Assembly (NCBI GenBank): GCA_019671005.1
Contig: CM033745.1
Location: 36,687,834 to 36,751,833, forward strand
Direction: 5' to 3'
Origin: Hibiscus mutabilis
Taxonomy: Eukaryota > Streptophyta > Magnoliopsida > Malvales > Malvaceae
Length of the DNA: 64,000 bases
Part shown: positions 34,268 through 46,689 of the stretch, one piece after another
How the letters are laid out: each line of letters starts with the position of its first letter
Numbering within the stretch: position 1 is the first letter of the stretch
Program-made: the position numbers and the translations under genes
The notes under the pieces: generated by a model
The model's database searches: none
What the model was told of the DNA's origin: nothing
Seen by the model: only the letters and a program-made list of their open reading frames with translations

Positions 34268-34330
34268 ATGATCAAAGTCAAGACTCTCATTGGAAAGGAA
34301 ATCAAGATCGATATTGAACAAACATTTTGA
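34268..34330 (+). pseudogene. RUB1/NEDD8-like N-terminal fragment
   Basis: Twenty codons and a TGA read MIKVKTLIGKEIKIDIEQTF. The MIKVKTL-GKEI-IDIE signature distinguishes plant RUB/NEDD8 modifiers from ubiquitin, which starts MQIFVKTL. The protein then stops, whereas the real modifier has about 76 residues. This is a truncated retro- or gene-capture remnant, not a working gene. Confidence 0.6.
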
Positions 34331-34574
34331 GTGTTCTTTTTGGCATAATGCTAAAAAAATGCACCTAATGTTTGACTGAATTATCATTTTTGTCCCTGTT
34401 CTTTTTTTGAAGCATTTTAGCCCTCAATGTTTCATTTTGGGTCAAAATGACTCCTCTATAGATGAAAGATGTTAGTTAACCAACTGTAAATGGCTTGAAA
34501 TGATTTGACAAACCTACATGGCAGTGCACATCACGATAGCAGTGCACATCCTCTTGAGTTGATCCTAAGGTGTT
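34331..34574. other. Unassigned spacer before the copia fragment
   Basis: A short duplication of AGCAGTGCACATC-like text lies at about 34518-34550. The T-rich TTTTGTCCC-type stretch resembles transposon terminal sequence, but I cannot assign it. Confidence 0.3.
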
Positions 34575-35694
34575 CAATCAATCAACACTCCGAGCCGTGA
34601 CCTCTACTTCCGGCAAAAACCTCTACGAGCCACAATCCATCTCCAAACTACCTTTCTTCAATGGGGTAAACTACCCCTATTGGAAGAATAGGATGAGGCT
34701 CTTCATCAAGTCAAATGACTGCCTCCTTTGAGATGTAGTAGAAGATGGATCATCCATTCCAATGAAGGAAGAAGGTGATTGGCGCGTCCCTAAGACAAGG
34801 CAAGAGTATACCGGTAAAGATTGGAGGAATATGCAAATCAACAACAAAGCCATGCACATTCTCTTTTGTGCTCTTGGACTAGACGAGTACACCAAGATGT
34901 CTTCTTGCATGAGTGTGAATGAGATATGGAACAAGCTTGAAGTTACATATGAGGGCACTAATGAAGTCAAGAAGACCAAGACTAGACTCCTAAGTCTTAG
35001 TTATGAAAACTTCAAGATGGAACCGGATGAAGACATCACCAAGATGTTAAATAGATTCTCTATCATCATCAATGGGCTTAAAGGCTATAAAGAAGTCATT
35101 CCAAAAGACAAGCTTGTTCGGAAGCTTATCTACTCTATTCTCGAGTCATGGGACGAATAAAAGACTGCCATCATCGAAGCCAAAGATCTCTCAAGACCTT
35201 GATGCTTGATGCACGTTTGGGGTCTCTTCTCACTTATGAGATCATGGAGAAAGGAAAATAAGAGGAGAAGAAGAAGGAAGAGAAGAAGATTAGAATTGCT
35301 CTCAAAGCTTCACAAGAGGAGAATGATTATAGTGAAAAATAAGATGAAGAAATGGCTATGCTAGCCAAGATATTCACAAGGTTCATGAAACCCAATCAAG
35401 GAAGAAAGTTCCAACGGAGAAAGGGTTTCAAAAACAAGCAAAAAGAAGAAGAGAAGGATCAGATTGTTTGCTATGAGTGCAAGAAGCTGGGACATTTCAA
35501 TTTCGATTGTCCCCAACTAAAGAATAAGAGCTTTGGGAAGAAGAAGAAGCTCAAGGCTAATGTTGCTACTTGGAATGGTGAGGACTCATCCGATGAGGAG
35601 GATCAAGAAGTAGCAAATCTTTGTCTCATGGCATTAGAAGATAATCCTAAGGTAACCTCAAACTCATCTAACTTTGATTTTTACTTTTGATGAG
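34575..35694 (+). pseudogene. Ty1/copia Gag fragment, N-terminal part
   Basis: The plus frame reads SKLPFFNGVNYPYWKNRMRL, a TGA (34729), then a long Gag_pre/UBN2-type domain: NEIWNKLEVTYEGTNEVKK, MEPDEDITKMLNRFSIIING and a premature TAA after LESWDE (35158). A third frame from 35352 carries the zinc knuckle CYECKKLGHFNFDC (CX2CX4HX4C; about 35470-35511) and an acidic tail. Gag packages the element RNA in the cytoplasm. No copia LTR is visible upstream. The open frame is broken by two stops and then by the solo LTR at 35695. Reading resumes at 37147. Confidence 0.85.
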
Positions 35695-37146
35695 TGTGTA
35701 AAAGTACTATTTTTCTTGCTCTTTTTACTCATTTTATTGTTAGACTTAGGCTCATTTTAGTTGCATTAATAGTCATTCATGCATAATTTCCTAGTTTTCT
35801 TGGTTAATGAGCTTGGTATTATATTTTGTTGGTTTTTCGTGGAAAAGTCACTGTTGGTGTGCTTATTTTGTGCAAGTTAAGATTGTTGTGGCAATTAAGA
35901 AGAATATTAAAGGGCTTGCCATAGAAAGTGAAGTTGATTTCTGAAGGACATGCCGAACCTAATTGCCGGCGATGCTGGATAAGTTTGCCCCAATTTTTGG
36001 ATAAGTTCGAAAAGCAAGGGATAACTCCTCAAAATCTGGTTTTACAAGCAGAATTTTATGGAGATAAAGACTCAGATTTGTGAGGAGTCCTTGAAGATAA
36101 AGATGGAAAATATTAGTTATATTTTATCCAAATTAAATCAAGTCTAATCATATCCTCAACAACAAGCATAATCTGCAGAATTAATAGAGTTTGATCGGAT
36201 AGGAATTCTAACTCCAAGAAATTCCAACGAGAATCAACTCATCCTATCAGCAAACAACCGATTGGATCATCTCTTTAAATAGAGATCCAACCTGTTACAA
36301 GAAGGGGAGAGTCGATTGGGAGAGAGAGAGAGCTGACCTCACGCACCTTCTTCATGCGATCCATGGCTGGAAATTCTTCCTTTGTATTTGTTTCGGACCC
36401 AGCCATGAATTGATTTAAATTGTCTGAGGTTATTTGGGTTTTGTGGTTTAATAAGTGATTGAATGTTTTAGGTTTTTGATTTCAATAAATTCAAAGTTTG
36501 TTCATTCTTGGATTTTACTTTTGATTTCGAGTGAATTGGGAGAGGATCTCGAGAGTTATCCATTTATCTAGCATTGATAGAGTTAGATTCAAGAAAAAAA
36601 ATGAGCGTGATCTTCATTCAACAAATCGTTAATGGAGGTTAATCCATCTTAGGAATAAGATTTGGATTTCAACGGCTAAAAGGAGCGTAAGAATGATTGT
36701 TGTTCACCCAAGGTTAACGCAGGGATGTATCACCAAGGCATGCATAATTAACCAGTTCTTCAGGTTAGGGATAACAAGAAGACATTGAAGAACACTTTGC
36801 TGAGATTTGAAGGAAGGAACCCAGTTGCTACGGTAATTGAATAATTGCTTCAGCAATCAAGTTACCTCAGCAATCAATTGCCAATACTATCCATTCGACC
36901 ACCACACCACTACTCACGATGACCCGACCTACTCTCTTAAATTGATTACTCCTTTCTATTTACTTTATTCTGTTTGGTTTATTTTACTTAATATTTATCA
37001 CCTTTAATATTATCCTTTTTATAGTGTAATAACTTAAGAAAAGTGGCCCAAGCCAATCCCTTTGGAGACGATACTTGATACATATCACTTTATTACTTGC
37101 GACGTGTATACTTGCACCATTTGCGTTGCACTCAAAACACGCAACA
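35695..37146 (+). mobile_element. Solo LTR of the D family (Athila) inside copia gag
   Basis: This 1452-bp LTR is flanked by ATGAG (35690-35694 and 37147-37151). The start TGTGTAAAAGTACTATTTTT and the end CACGCAACA match the reverse complement of the LTR at 53014-54589, including the CTTGCGACGTGTATACTTGC box near the end. No internal sequence or second LTR is present, so it is the product of LTR-LTR recombination. A degenerate palindrome cluster lies at 36825-36873. Confidence 0.9.
36825..36873. repeat. Degenerate TTGCCNNGGCAA cluster in the D-type solo LTR
   Basis: TTGCTACGGTAA (36825), TTGCTTCAGCAA (36845) and TTACCTCAGCAA (36862). All are off-consensus by mostly transition changes. Confidence 0.6.
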
Positions 37147-37786
37147 ATGAGCTTAAAAAAGCTTATGATGAGTTACAAGAGGTGTATGGTAAGTTGGTGG
37201 TGAAGTATAAGGAATCAATTTTGAAGAACAAGAAAATGATTTCCTATTTGAAAAACCAAAATAATTCTTTATCCAAAACCAACTTAGAACTTGAAAGGAA
37301 GGTTATGGATTTGCAAGAAAAATAACAAGATTTTGAAAAGAAAAATCAAGACTTACATAACCTACTTTCTAAAGTTCATGATGATCACCAAAAGGAAGTG
37401 CATGATCTCAAAGCTTCTTTGAACAAGGTTAGGAATTTTCATTTTGAAAAAGAAAGTAATTCAAAACCCAATCATGTGAGAAGAAACTTTGGTGGCTACA
37501 AGCATAGAGGCTTCCAAAGGCCCTCTAATGGTAAGAGGATTGTGAGTGTTTGGGTTCCTAAGGAACTCGTCACTTATGATAATGTTGATGCTATTGCTTT
37601 TTGGATTTCCAAGGAAACCAAGATTTTGAGAGCTAATACTCATGGACCCAAAAGAATTTGAGTACCAAAAATCAAGACTTGATGTTATGTTTGTAGGGGG
37701 AGCATTGGTACAAGTCCAAAACTTCAAGTGCAAAAACACATGGTACCTTGATAGTGGATGCTAAAACCAAAGAGTGAAAGAGTAGT
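37147..37786 (+). pseudogene. Ty1/copia Gag C-terminus and start of protease
   Basis: This is the continuation of the copia ORF. A coiled-coil stretch reads NNELKKAYDELQEVYGKL and NNSLSKTNLELERKVMDL with a TAA at 37323. A basic region (HVRRNFGGYKHRGFQRP) and VWVPKELVTY follow. Near 37737 the text TWYLDSGC appears, which is the start of the copia aspartic protease catalytic block (usually WYLDSGCSxHM). It is cut by the LTR at 37787. Protease remainder, integrase and RT are not present. Confidence 0.75.
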
Positions 37787-38363
37787 TGTAACGACCCAAT
37801 TTCCAAGTCAATCTTGTAGATCTTGGATTCGGGTCGAATATCTTAAATCGAGTGTAAATTAAAGAAAGTGTGGCTTGGAGAAGAGGATTCTTTTGAATTA
37901 AAATGGGGAAAAGGGGGGAATAAGATTTCATCTTTCCCCCTCTCTCATCTTTTCTCCCTTATCTTTTCTCTCACATTTTCCTTTCCTTCCTGAAGCTTCC
38001 ATGTCCAATCTACTGCTATTGGAGTGTCTGTGTTTGACACCTTTTACACCATTATATTCACCTTCGTCAGTGGTCACGAGGTCGCTATCAGAGCTATCGT
38101 CGAAGGAGGTGAGAGAGAGAAAGTTTTAGGGTTTTGTGTTGAGGGGGTTTAGGTGCTCAAAATCAAAAATAGTCACCACCATCCTGCTCAGGAGGTGCCA
38201 AAATGTCAGATTAGAGCTCGACAACCAATTCTCGCTGCCAGAAGATGCCGTACGCGCCGCCGGCAGCGCATGTGCATCATCTTGGGCGATTAGAGCCATA
38301 TGAGCAGAGTGGAGCCGAGCCGTCAAGCCGAGCTATTGACCAAGCTGAGCAGCATTGGCCGAG
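37787..38363 (+). mobile_element. Truncated left end of a long gypsy-type LTR (F)
   Basis: This begins TGTAACGACCCAATTTCC, a typical start of long Ty3/gypsy LTRs of the TGTAAC class, right after the copia protease start. It is cut at 38364 by a family-C LTR. The other end is not in the window. No coding domain. Confidence 0.5.
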
Positions 38364-41300
38364 TGACGAGTGCTTAATTGATCTATAATATATGACATTA
38401 TTCCTTAATGAACGACGCCATCGAGAGAGGCTGACAAAGAAGAGACCTATAGCCTAGTTGGAAAACACAGAGAGAGTTTTGTCAAAGACGCTCGGCTTTT
38501 TTCTTTTCCTTGCTTGATAAACTGTCATACTATATACTTTTAAGTATGGATGCTTTAGGCTTAGACATGAGCTAAATATTTTAGTTGGGATTATTACGTC
38601 CCATGCTATAGTTGTTTTTCCTTTATCTATTTTGTTCATCATTCTTCAAGCGTAGTTATTGTAATACCTTAATTTTGTCTGGGGTTATTATATTAGTTAG
38701 TTCGATATAAATAAAATCGTAAAAAATAAATAAATGATAGATATAAATAAATAAACCCTCATAATAAACAAAAATTAGTCCCAAATGTCCATTTACAGCC
38801 AAATGCCCATTCATATACACAAAACTCATCTACAAATTTAAAAGGCCCATTTACAAATTTAAAAGCCCAATATACATTGTTTCCTTTGCCCATTTACAAG
38901 ACAAAGCCGGACAAAGAAACACAAAGGGCCCGGTTGTGTTTTTTTCCCGCCCAGCTATTCCACGTGTCAAAATGACATTGGTCAGAAAGCCATTCACCAG
39001 GATTCATCCTCAGCCGACGTCACCTTTGTTGATCGGTATAAATACCTGCAAAGAGAGAGAAAAAAGGAAGTTAACAACCAATCATCAAGACATCATTAAA
39101 AACAGTAATAATTAGGAAAAATGAGGGAGAAGAAGATGAAGAGTTACCTAAGAAGCTCGGACCGTCACTGAAGACTGGAGAAAACCACCGAAAGCTCGCC
39201 GGAGTAAGGAGCATGCATCAAATGGTATTCCTCACCACTGTTTTTCCTTTTCCTTCAATAAAACAAATAGAGACATCTAATTCAGGGCTCAAGTACATAA
39301 AACAGTAAAAACAGTGTCTAAAACTAAGTAAATCCTATATCTAAAATAAAGGAATGAATTTGAAATTTAAAAGGATTCCGGTCACTTATCTTAAGTTTGA
39401 GCCATTTTGAGCACTGCCGGAGTTGAGATCCGAGTTGGAAGGGTGTTAGGTTTCAAGGCGGAGTTGAAAATGATAGGGTGAGGTTTTTTGGTTTCGGGTA
39501 GGTAGCTTAAGATGAGGAAGCAGGGCAATTCTGATGAATCGGGGTTCAGATTATAGTTTTGGATAAAAAGGGGTAAAAAAAAGGTTTTTAGGGTTTTCGA
39601 CGGTGGAAGACGATGGTTGGAAATCACCTTGCGGGGGCGACCGGTCACCGAAAGGAGGTTAAGGATGACCAGAATGTTCAGGCGATGGTCGGAAGGTTTA
39701 AGGTTCACCGAAAGGGATGATTGGAGATGACAGTCAGTGGCCGGCGTCACCTCTGGCGACCAGCGAACAGGCCATGGTTGATCAGAAGTGGTGGTGGAGG
39801 ATCAAAGGTGAAAAGTATTGAAGAACAATAGAAGAACTCAGAGGGTTTTTGTAGTTTTGATTTTCAAAATCAGAAAAACAAGGATAATTTGGTGCTCTTG
39901 AGGATCAAAACGGGGAAAAGGGGATGAACTAATGAAGAACATGGTTTGAATGAGGAGTTTTGATCGGGTTAGGTTTAATTTTTTGGGAATTTGGGTGTTA
40001 TATTTGAGAGAGTTCTGAGGGTGTATAAAGGGGTAAAATCCAAAAAATGGGAAAAAAGAAATAGAGGGGTCTGAGATGGTCTTTTTATAGACCGAGGGGA
40101 CGGGCCTCAGGGCCCGCGAATCCCCGAAATGTCCCGCGCCCTTCTTTCGTGGGCCTTCTACCGCGGCCCTTTGGTTTCGTTTCTTTTCAATTTGGTCACC
40201 AAAGGCTTATAATTTTGCACATTTTCTTTAATAACAGTTCAATTTAGCCCCTTATGCTTTGTAATTTAACTCTCCAGTTTATAATTCAGTTCAATTTAAC
40301 CCAAATTTCCTTTGTTAATTCATTTAATTTGCTTAAATTATTATTCTTTGTTTAATTAAATGTGTGTGCATGTTTTAAAATTAGCACGTGGAATATTTTT
40401 TAGGAGATTAATTCACTTAGTGTAATTAGTTAGAGCCTTTTAAGTATAGGTTCTTTAATTAAATTTAATTTGATAGGAGATGTCATTGTAGAAAAATAAA
40501 TGAATATTGAATAGAGACTTTAATGTCCAAAGTTGATTAGTGTCACATTGCAATGTGATGTTAATCAAGGGGATATTTTAGTAAGGGATTCGATCTTTCA
40601 TTTGAATATAGAAAATGGAAATCACACATATAGCTAGTTTAATAAATTGGAATTAGGATTAAACAATTGGTGACAATAGTAATAGGAATATTATTAATTT
40701 GGGGTCTAATATGGGTATTACCCAATTCTTTGGGTGTTATCACACAAACCCTAAATTTGATGATATTCATAGATTTTAATTAATTAATCAATTGGAGCCA
40801 TAATTAGGTTTATGCTTAAAATTGACAATAAAGTAATTTGTCATGCATTTAAACCTTTTGTGTTGAGATACATATTTGAATATGAGCTAAAGTTTCCTAA
40901 TGTAACTGGATATTTCAAAAACTTATATTTGTATAAGAATGTATTTTCTTACAAAAGGATACTCCCATTCGAAATGAAATTCAATTAACAATTAATGATC
41001 AAATTAAATTCAAATTATTGCTCGAAATGTCAAAGTGCCACGTGAAATTAATAAGGTACCAATAACGAGCGTTTGTGGGGGAGCTAATCCTTCCCCACAC
41101 GTAACCGACTCCTGAACCCAAATCGTTTTAAAATGAATCTCTGGTTGTTTTTATGGCGTCCGGTCTACCAAAGTGACCGGTGGCGACTCCAAATTGGTTT
41201 TCAAAATTAAATAAAGGATTTAATATGAAAAAACCTCATTTTCAAGATTTAATAAATTAAAATCAATAAAAACCCGATTTTCAAAAGAATCAATCGCCAG

Positions 41301-41668
41301 GCAATTTTTCCATACATTTCGATTTCAAAAATGGCTGTTACAGTTATTGTGAGAGCTATCAAGAGAGACCTTTTAACTATTGATCAGTGGCTTTTAATAT
41401 CAAGAGAGTTAGGTTATACAAACATGAATAGTGGGGCTAAGCTGTTAACTTAGTCTTAATCTGGCTTAAACATAAGTTTAGGGTTTCAACGACCAAAATT
41501 GAGCTCTTAAACAAATAATAAAGTCTTAGGGTTAACGCAGACATGTATCACCTTAGCCGCAATATTATTAGCTTCTAGGCATCGAGAGAGTCAGAAGTTC
41601 ATTAGAAAATCCTGTCAAGTAGATAAAGAATCTAATAGTTTACGCAGACATGTATTGCCAGTTGACAA
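38364..41668 (+). mobile_element. Truncated family-C LTR, copy 1, carrying solo LTR E
   Basis: The parts 38364-38659 and 41343-41668 are co-linear with the LTR that starts at 41669. Shared blocks include GAGTGCTTAATTGAT, GATGCCATCGAGA or GACGCCATCGAGA, GTTATACAAAC, and GCAGACATGTAT. It lacks about 450 bp near its start and ends early at the junction with copy 2. Confidence 0.75.
38660..41342 (+). mobile_element. Solo LTR E, Tat/Ogre-like
   Basis: This 2683-bp LTR begins TGTAATACCTTAATTTTGTC and ends GGCTGTTACA. It is flanked by the perfect duplication GTTAT (38655-38659 and 41343-41347). The start shares TTTTGTCTGGG with LTR A. The block at about 41070-41195 (GGGGGAGCTAATCCTTCCCC, GTAACCGACTCC, GACCGGTGGCGACTCC) matches LTRs A and B. 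No interior or second LTR is present, so it is solo. The small frames inside are chance. Confidence 0.9.
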
Positions 41669-42392
41669 GTGCATAATTGACCTATTTTATATGCCCGTAA
41701 TACTTGTCTTTTGCATGCTTTCAAGCTCATTCAGGTTGCATTTAGGATAGAATGTACATATTTGCATTTACATAGAGAGTTACACCGTCTGTGCTTTAAT
41801 TGTCATATATATTGGTGTTTTTCATGGGAAAGGTGATGTTTTGTGGTGTATGTGCAGGATGCTGGAAGATTGTTGGAGCTAGAGAGGAGCAGATCACATG
41901 GTTGGAGTTAATGAGACATAAAAAGTTTGAGATGAGTCTGTTTTTGCCCATGTAAACTTTCTCATAGATAAGCAACATTAAATATAGCAGGAAATCAATG
42001 GTCTTTTTTAAGGAAGTTGCGCATACTTTTGGGTACTAAAACCTTAGTTTCACCACCTATAAAAGGAAGACTTGGACACTACTCAAAGAGAGACGGAGAG
42101 ACATAAAGTGTAATTACAGACAACAGTCCTAGTCCGAGCTTGCGGGGAACCACCGGGCCGAAGCTAGACGATTCTCCTCAACGAATGATGCCATCGAGAA
42201 AAGCTGATGGAGAAGAGGCCTCCAACACACTTGTCATTAATAATTTCATTAGAAATGTATTGCTTGATAAACTATCGTACTTTATATATTTAATTATGGT
42301 TGTTTTAGGCTCAAACATAAGCTAAACCTTTAGTTGGAATTATTGTGTCCCGAATTTAATGTTTTGATTATTCTAATTAAATGCTTTAGTTG

Positions 42393-45300
42393 TGTAACAT
42401 CCTAGAAAGCGGTCTAGAAGATTCGAGTGAATTTATCGAAATTGGGTTGGAATTTTTTGATAGGCTTTAGCTAATTAATTAATTTTAAAAAATAATTTTG
42501 GTTGATTAAATTGATTTTCGATAAATTTATTGTGGCTAATATTTTTAATGAGTTTTTCAAAAGATGAAATTGAGTTTATGTGATTTTAAATGGATCGATT
42601 TAATATTAAATTGAATTGTGACTATTTTACAAAAAGTTGAAAAATATTATTAATGGCAATATGGTAAAAAAGGATTTAAGTGGTATTTTTAATGGAATTA
42701 TTAAATCAAATAAGAAAATATCTTTTCCCTTTTGTTTTTTAAAAAAAAAATTGACGATCATAATTTAAAAGATGAGGAAGACATTTCTAAGTTTCTCTCA
42801 TTTTCTTCCAAATAAAGCTTAGGGATTTCTTGATTCCTTAATTATTTCCACTTCAATTTCTTCTCTATTTATTTCTAAACAATCGTGGATTAGAGATTTT
42901 GATTTTTACATCATCTTCACTAATTTTCTTGTTGGAAATCAAAAAAAAAGTTTATCTTCAAGTTGGTTTTTCATCAAGCAAGGTGAGAAAATGTTTTTTA
43001 ATGATTTTCTAAATGATTTTGATTCTTAGTCTACGATTTCTCATGATTTGAAATAATTAAAACGAATTTCTAATGAAATTAATAGATTTTAATGGATTTT
43101 CTCATAAATCTTAATTAGATTATAGTAATCTAATGATATCTATGAAGTTATAATGTTTTGTGCATGGATAATAATAACCTGAAGTTGATTTTGTAATTTA
43201 ATTCACGAAATTAATTTAATTGGTTAAATTTAGATTTATATTCTTGAATGGAATAATTAGTGAAGTGGTTGATTTAATTATTTTGATCATATATTAGTGT
43301 GCTTTGTACTTGTTCGATGAAATGTTAGAAAGGAATTGATAAGCTGAAAAAAAGGGGGAAGAATCGAAAGGGGCAGGGGTACGGCTGCTACTGCCTAGTT
43401 TATGCATAAGTTGTTAAAAAAAAGGGATTAAAGGAGCTGTAGGGAGTTGGCTCCAGGCGGTAGGTGAAATTAATGTGGGCTGAAATTTTGAATGGGATGC
43501 GGCTGTTGCTGCTTTTCCATTTAATTATAATAGGCGTGAAAAAAAGAAGGGAAATTTGGATAAGTCGAACAGGGCAGTGCGTGAGCAGGGGAGTAGGCTA
43601 CTGCTTTTTCCTTTTCACGTGTAGTTGATAGAATATAGAAGTGATTCGAATATTTTAATAAAGTGGTTATTTTGGTGTGGTCCACTTAATATTGACCCTT
43701 GCATTTTCTTGTGGAAGATGGCAAGCGTTTGGGCAATTTCCGATTAGGCATCGAGGCGTTGACATCGAGACGATAGCAAGTTGGTGAGTGCAAATATTAG
43801 TTGGTGATTCAAATAAAGTTTGAACTAAGGTTTGAGGGTTTGATTATAGCCTAGTAAGCTTAACTAAGCTCGGAAGTAAGTGTTTCCTAATTTTGCTAAT
43901 GAATTTTGAAATGTCATATGAAAGTTTGATTCAAATGAGTTGTTTTGGAAACATATGTTATGAAAACTTCTTGTTTTTGTGCACTAAAATTTGATATGAT
44001 ATGTTTATACAAGTATGGATGTGCCCTAGAGCACCATATTGTGATTTGACATGATTTATCAAGCATGTGTTTACTTATGTGCACCGTTATATGTTTCCGA
44101 AAAGAAATGTGGTAGTTGCCGAGGGCAATGTTATTTGAATACAAAATTGATTTGAATTACATGTTTTGGTTTAAAAGTATGATTTGATTTACTTATTGTA
44201 AATGCATCGTTTTGGATTAATATGTAATGTTTATCAAAGTATATGGATGCCTATGAGCATTGAGATTTGTTCCTAGAAGGAATGTGTTGTTGCCTTTGGC
44301 AATGTGGTTTTGCATACGAAACGGTTTTGTGAAGTGCATTGAGAAACAATAAGTAAATGTATTTGAAACTAATATATTGGCTATGTGTCGTAAAACAAAT
44401 AGTATCAGATATAGTTGGCATGTCATAGGGTTAAAGTGCACTATAATATAAAGTCGATCGTACCTCAGTTTAACTAGGCTACTCGGGCTTATGATTTTCT
44501 TCGATTTCTTGCAATAGGGGTGAGCCTATTTGCTGTGTGTTAGGGGTGAGCCTATCACGACGGTGTAGGGGTGAGCCTATTCCCGGCCAAAGCGAGATTT
44601 GGTGGAGGTGAGTCCACCATGAGAAATTTATGTATCCAACATGTTTAAATAAAATTCTATTTTTTAATGTGAGGATAGTGGTAAGTCTATCCAAGGATAG
44701 ATGTAAGTCTATCCGGGGTCAATATTATATGAGATATATGAGACAGATGAAAAGAGTTTGCATGTTATTTATGCATGGTTATCGGAAAGCTATTTTGCAT
44801 ATAGTTGTTATGCAAATTATGTTTTAATAAGAAGCAAGCAAATTGTGTGGCCTTACACTCATATCTTACTTTGCAATAAAAGTATGGTTTATGCAAGAAG
44901 ATTTGATGCTTATGATTTGATTAAGCATGTTTTATTAAAATATCACGAGAATGAAAAGATGGTTATGAAAGAATGAAGATATGTTTCGAATAAGCATGTT
45001 TTATTTAAATGCTTTGGAAATAATGAGTTTGACTTGTTTTGATATGGGCTTTCTAATACCAGTTTGGTTTTGTAAATGCATTGATGTTTTTCCCTTTCGA
45101 GCGCACTCACTAGGCATTATATGCTTATGCTCTCTTTTCTTCCACAATGCAGTGAATTAAGCGACTATGAGGTTGTAGTTCGAGGCAAGGCGTGATCCCA
45201 AGACAACCGTATTTAAAGGTATGTTTTACGGTAGTATCATTATTTGTAATAAGACAATATGGGTTAATTTTTGGGATGATATTTTGTATATGGTTTGATT

Positions 45301-46316
45301 ATATGGCTGGTGTTTATATCATGTTGGATGATGAATTTATTTCATGTGTACGATGTTGGTTTTATTAAATGTCAAGTACTTTTGATGGTTATGACCTAAT
45401 TATTTAAAATAGTTTAAGTAATAAGTGGATTGATTGCTTGTGTTTTAAGAGTACACATAGTAACATGCTTTAATTCCTTAATTAATTTATAGCCTATGTT
45501 GAGGTCTTGACTATTTGGTTCTTAGTGCACAATGCTTTATATTGTTAGGAAGCATGCCTCTAGATTACTTGTTTATATATGAATTATGTTGAATAATTGG
45601 TATGTAATTATTTGAGCCTATGTGTTTAATGGTGGTATAATATTAGAAGCATGTCAGTGTTGTTCGTAAGTAATTGGATAAGTTAGAGTTGAGATTTGAA
45701 TCCCCAAAATGCATTTTAGTGCAGCCCGTATATCGGTATGGCTGGTGGTTAATTTGGTTAATGGATTTTACCAAGTTTATATTCTTTGCATTTTGGACAC
45801 TGTATGCTGTTGCATCAATTGAATAGGTAAATGATGTCTGTTTGACATGAGATTTTGCAAGAATTCTTTTAATGTTGCTAATTGCAGTGATAAGCTTTTA
45901 TAAACATGTTAGTCCCTATACTTTGGTAGTTTTACAATTTAGTCCTTAATTTCGTATTTTGCTAAATTGGATGCTTATTTGTTATCCGTTGAAGCTGAAA
46001 TTTTATATGTTGGCATGAAATACGATTAACTAATAATTAGTAACCTAAAACCTATTTAAGTCCCTGTAATTATTTAGATTTACATTTTGGTCCCTAGAGT
46101 GCTTGTATTTGCAATTGAGTGCCTTATCGATGTTCGAACCGAATGAAAATTGAATCGATGCTTGTATGAGAACCTTAAGTCTTAATAATGCATATAGACA
46201 AGTTAAAATAAAAAAATGGACCGTAATTTGAGTAAGATAGTTCAGGTTTGCTTTGACAAGCCTAATATGATCTTCTTGGTTTAGGTTAACGACTAGGCCG
46301 AGTCAAAGGGGTTACA
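42393..46316 (+). mobile_element. 3.9-kb solo LTR (TGTAAC class) in LTR C
   Basis: It begins TGTAACATCCTAGAAAGCGG and ends GGGGTTACA. It is flanked by AGTTG (42388-42392) and AGTTT (46317-46321), a 4/5 match; copy 1 of LTR C at about 38613 shows the uninterrupted site. Length and TGTAAC...TTACA ends fit long LTRs of Tekay-like chromoviruses, but no pol is present to confirm. Small frames inside lack motifs. Confidence 0.8.
44515..44720 (+). repeat. Short GTGAGCCTAT tandem repeats
   Basis: AGGGGTGAGCCTAT occurs three times within 44516-44580. Related GGTGAGTCCACC, GGTAAGTCTATCC and TGTAAGTCTATCC units follow. They lie inside the 3.9-kb solo LTR. Confidence 0.75.
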
Positions 46317-46689
46317 AGTTTCTTTTATCTTCACCTATTCTGTTCATTTTCTTAATGTGTAGTTAATTGTAAGAGCTATTAGAAAGAGCCCTGTTAACTA
46401 TTAATTTGTGGCTCAATATTCGAGAGAGTTAAGTTATACAAACGTGACCAGTAGGGCTAAGCTGTTAACTTAGTCTTAATCCAGCTTAGATATAAGTTTA
46501 GGATTTTAATGACTAAAAGGGAGTTCTTAAACAAATAATAGAGTCGTAAGGGTTGACACAGACATGTAACGCCTTAACCACAATGTTATTAACTTCTAGG
46601 CATCGAGAGAGTTAGAAGTTCATTAGAAAATCTTGTCGAGTAGATGAAGAATCTAAGGGTTTACACAGACATGTATTACCCGTCGCTAT

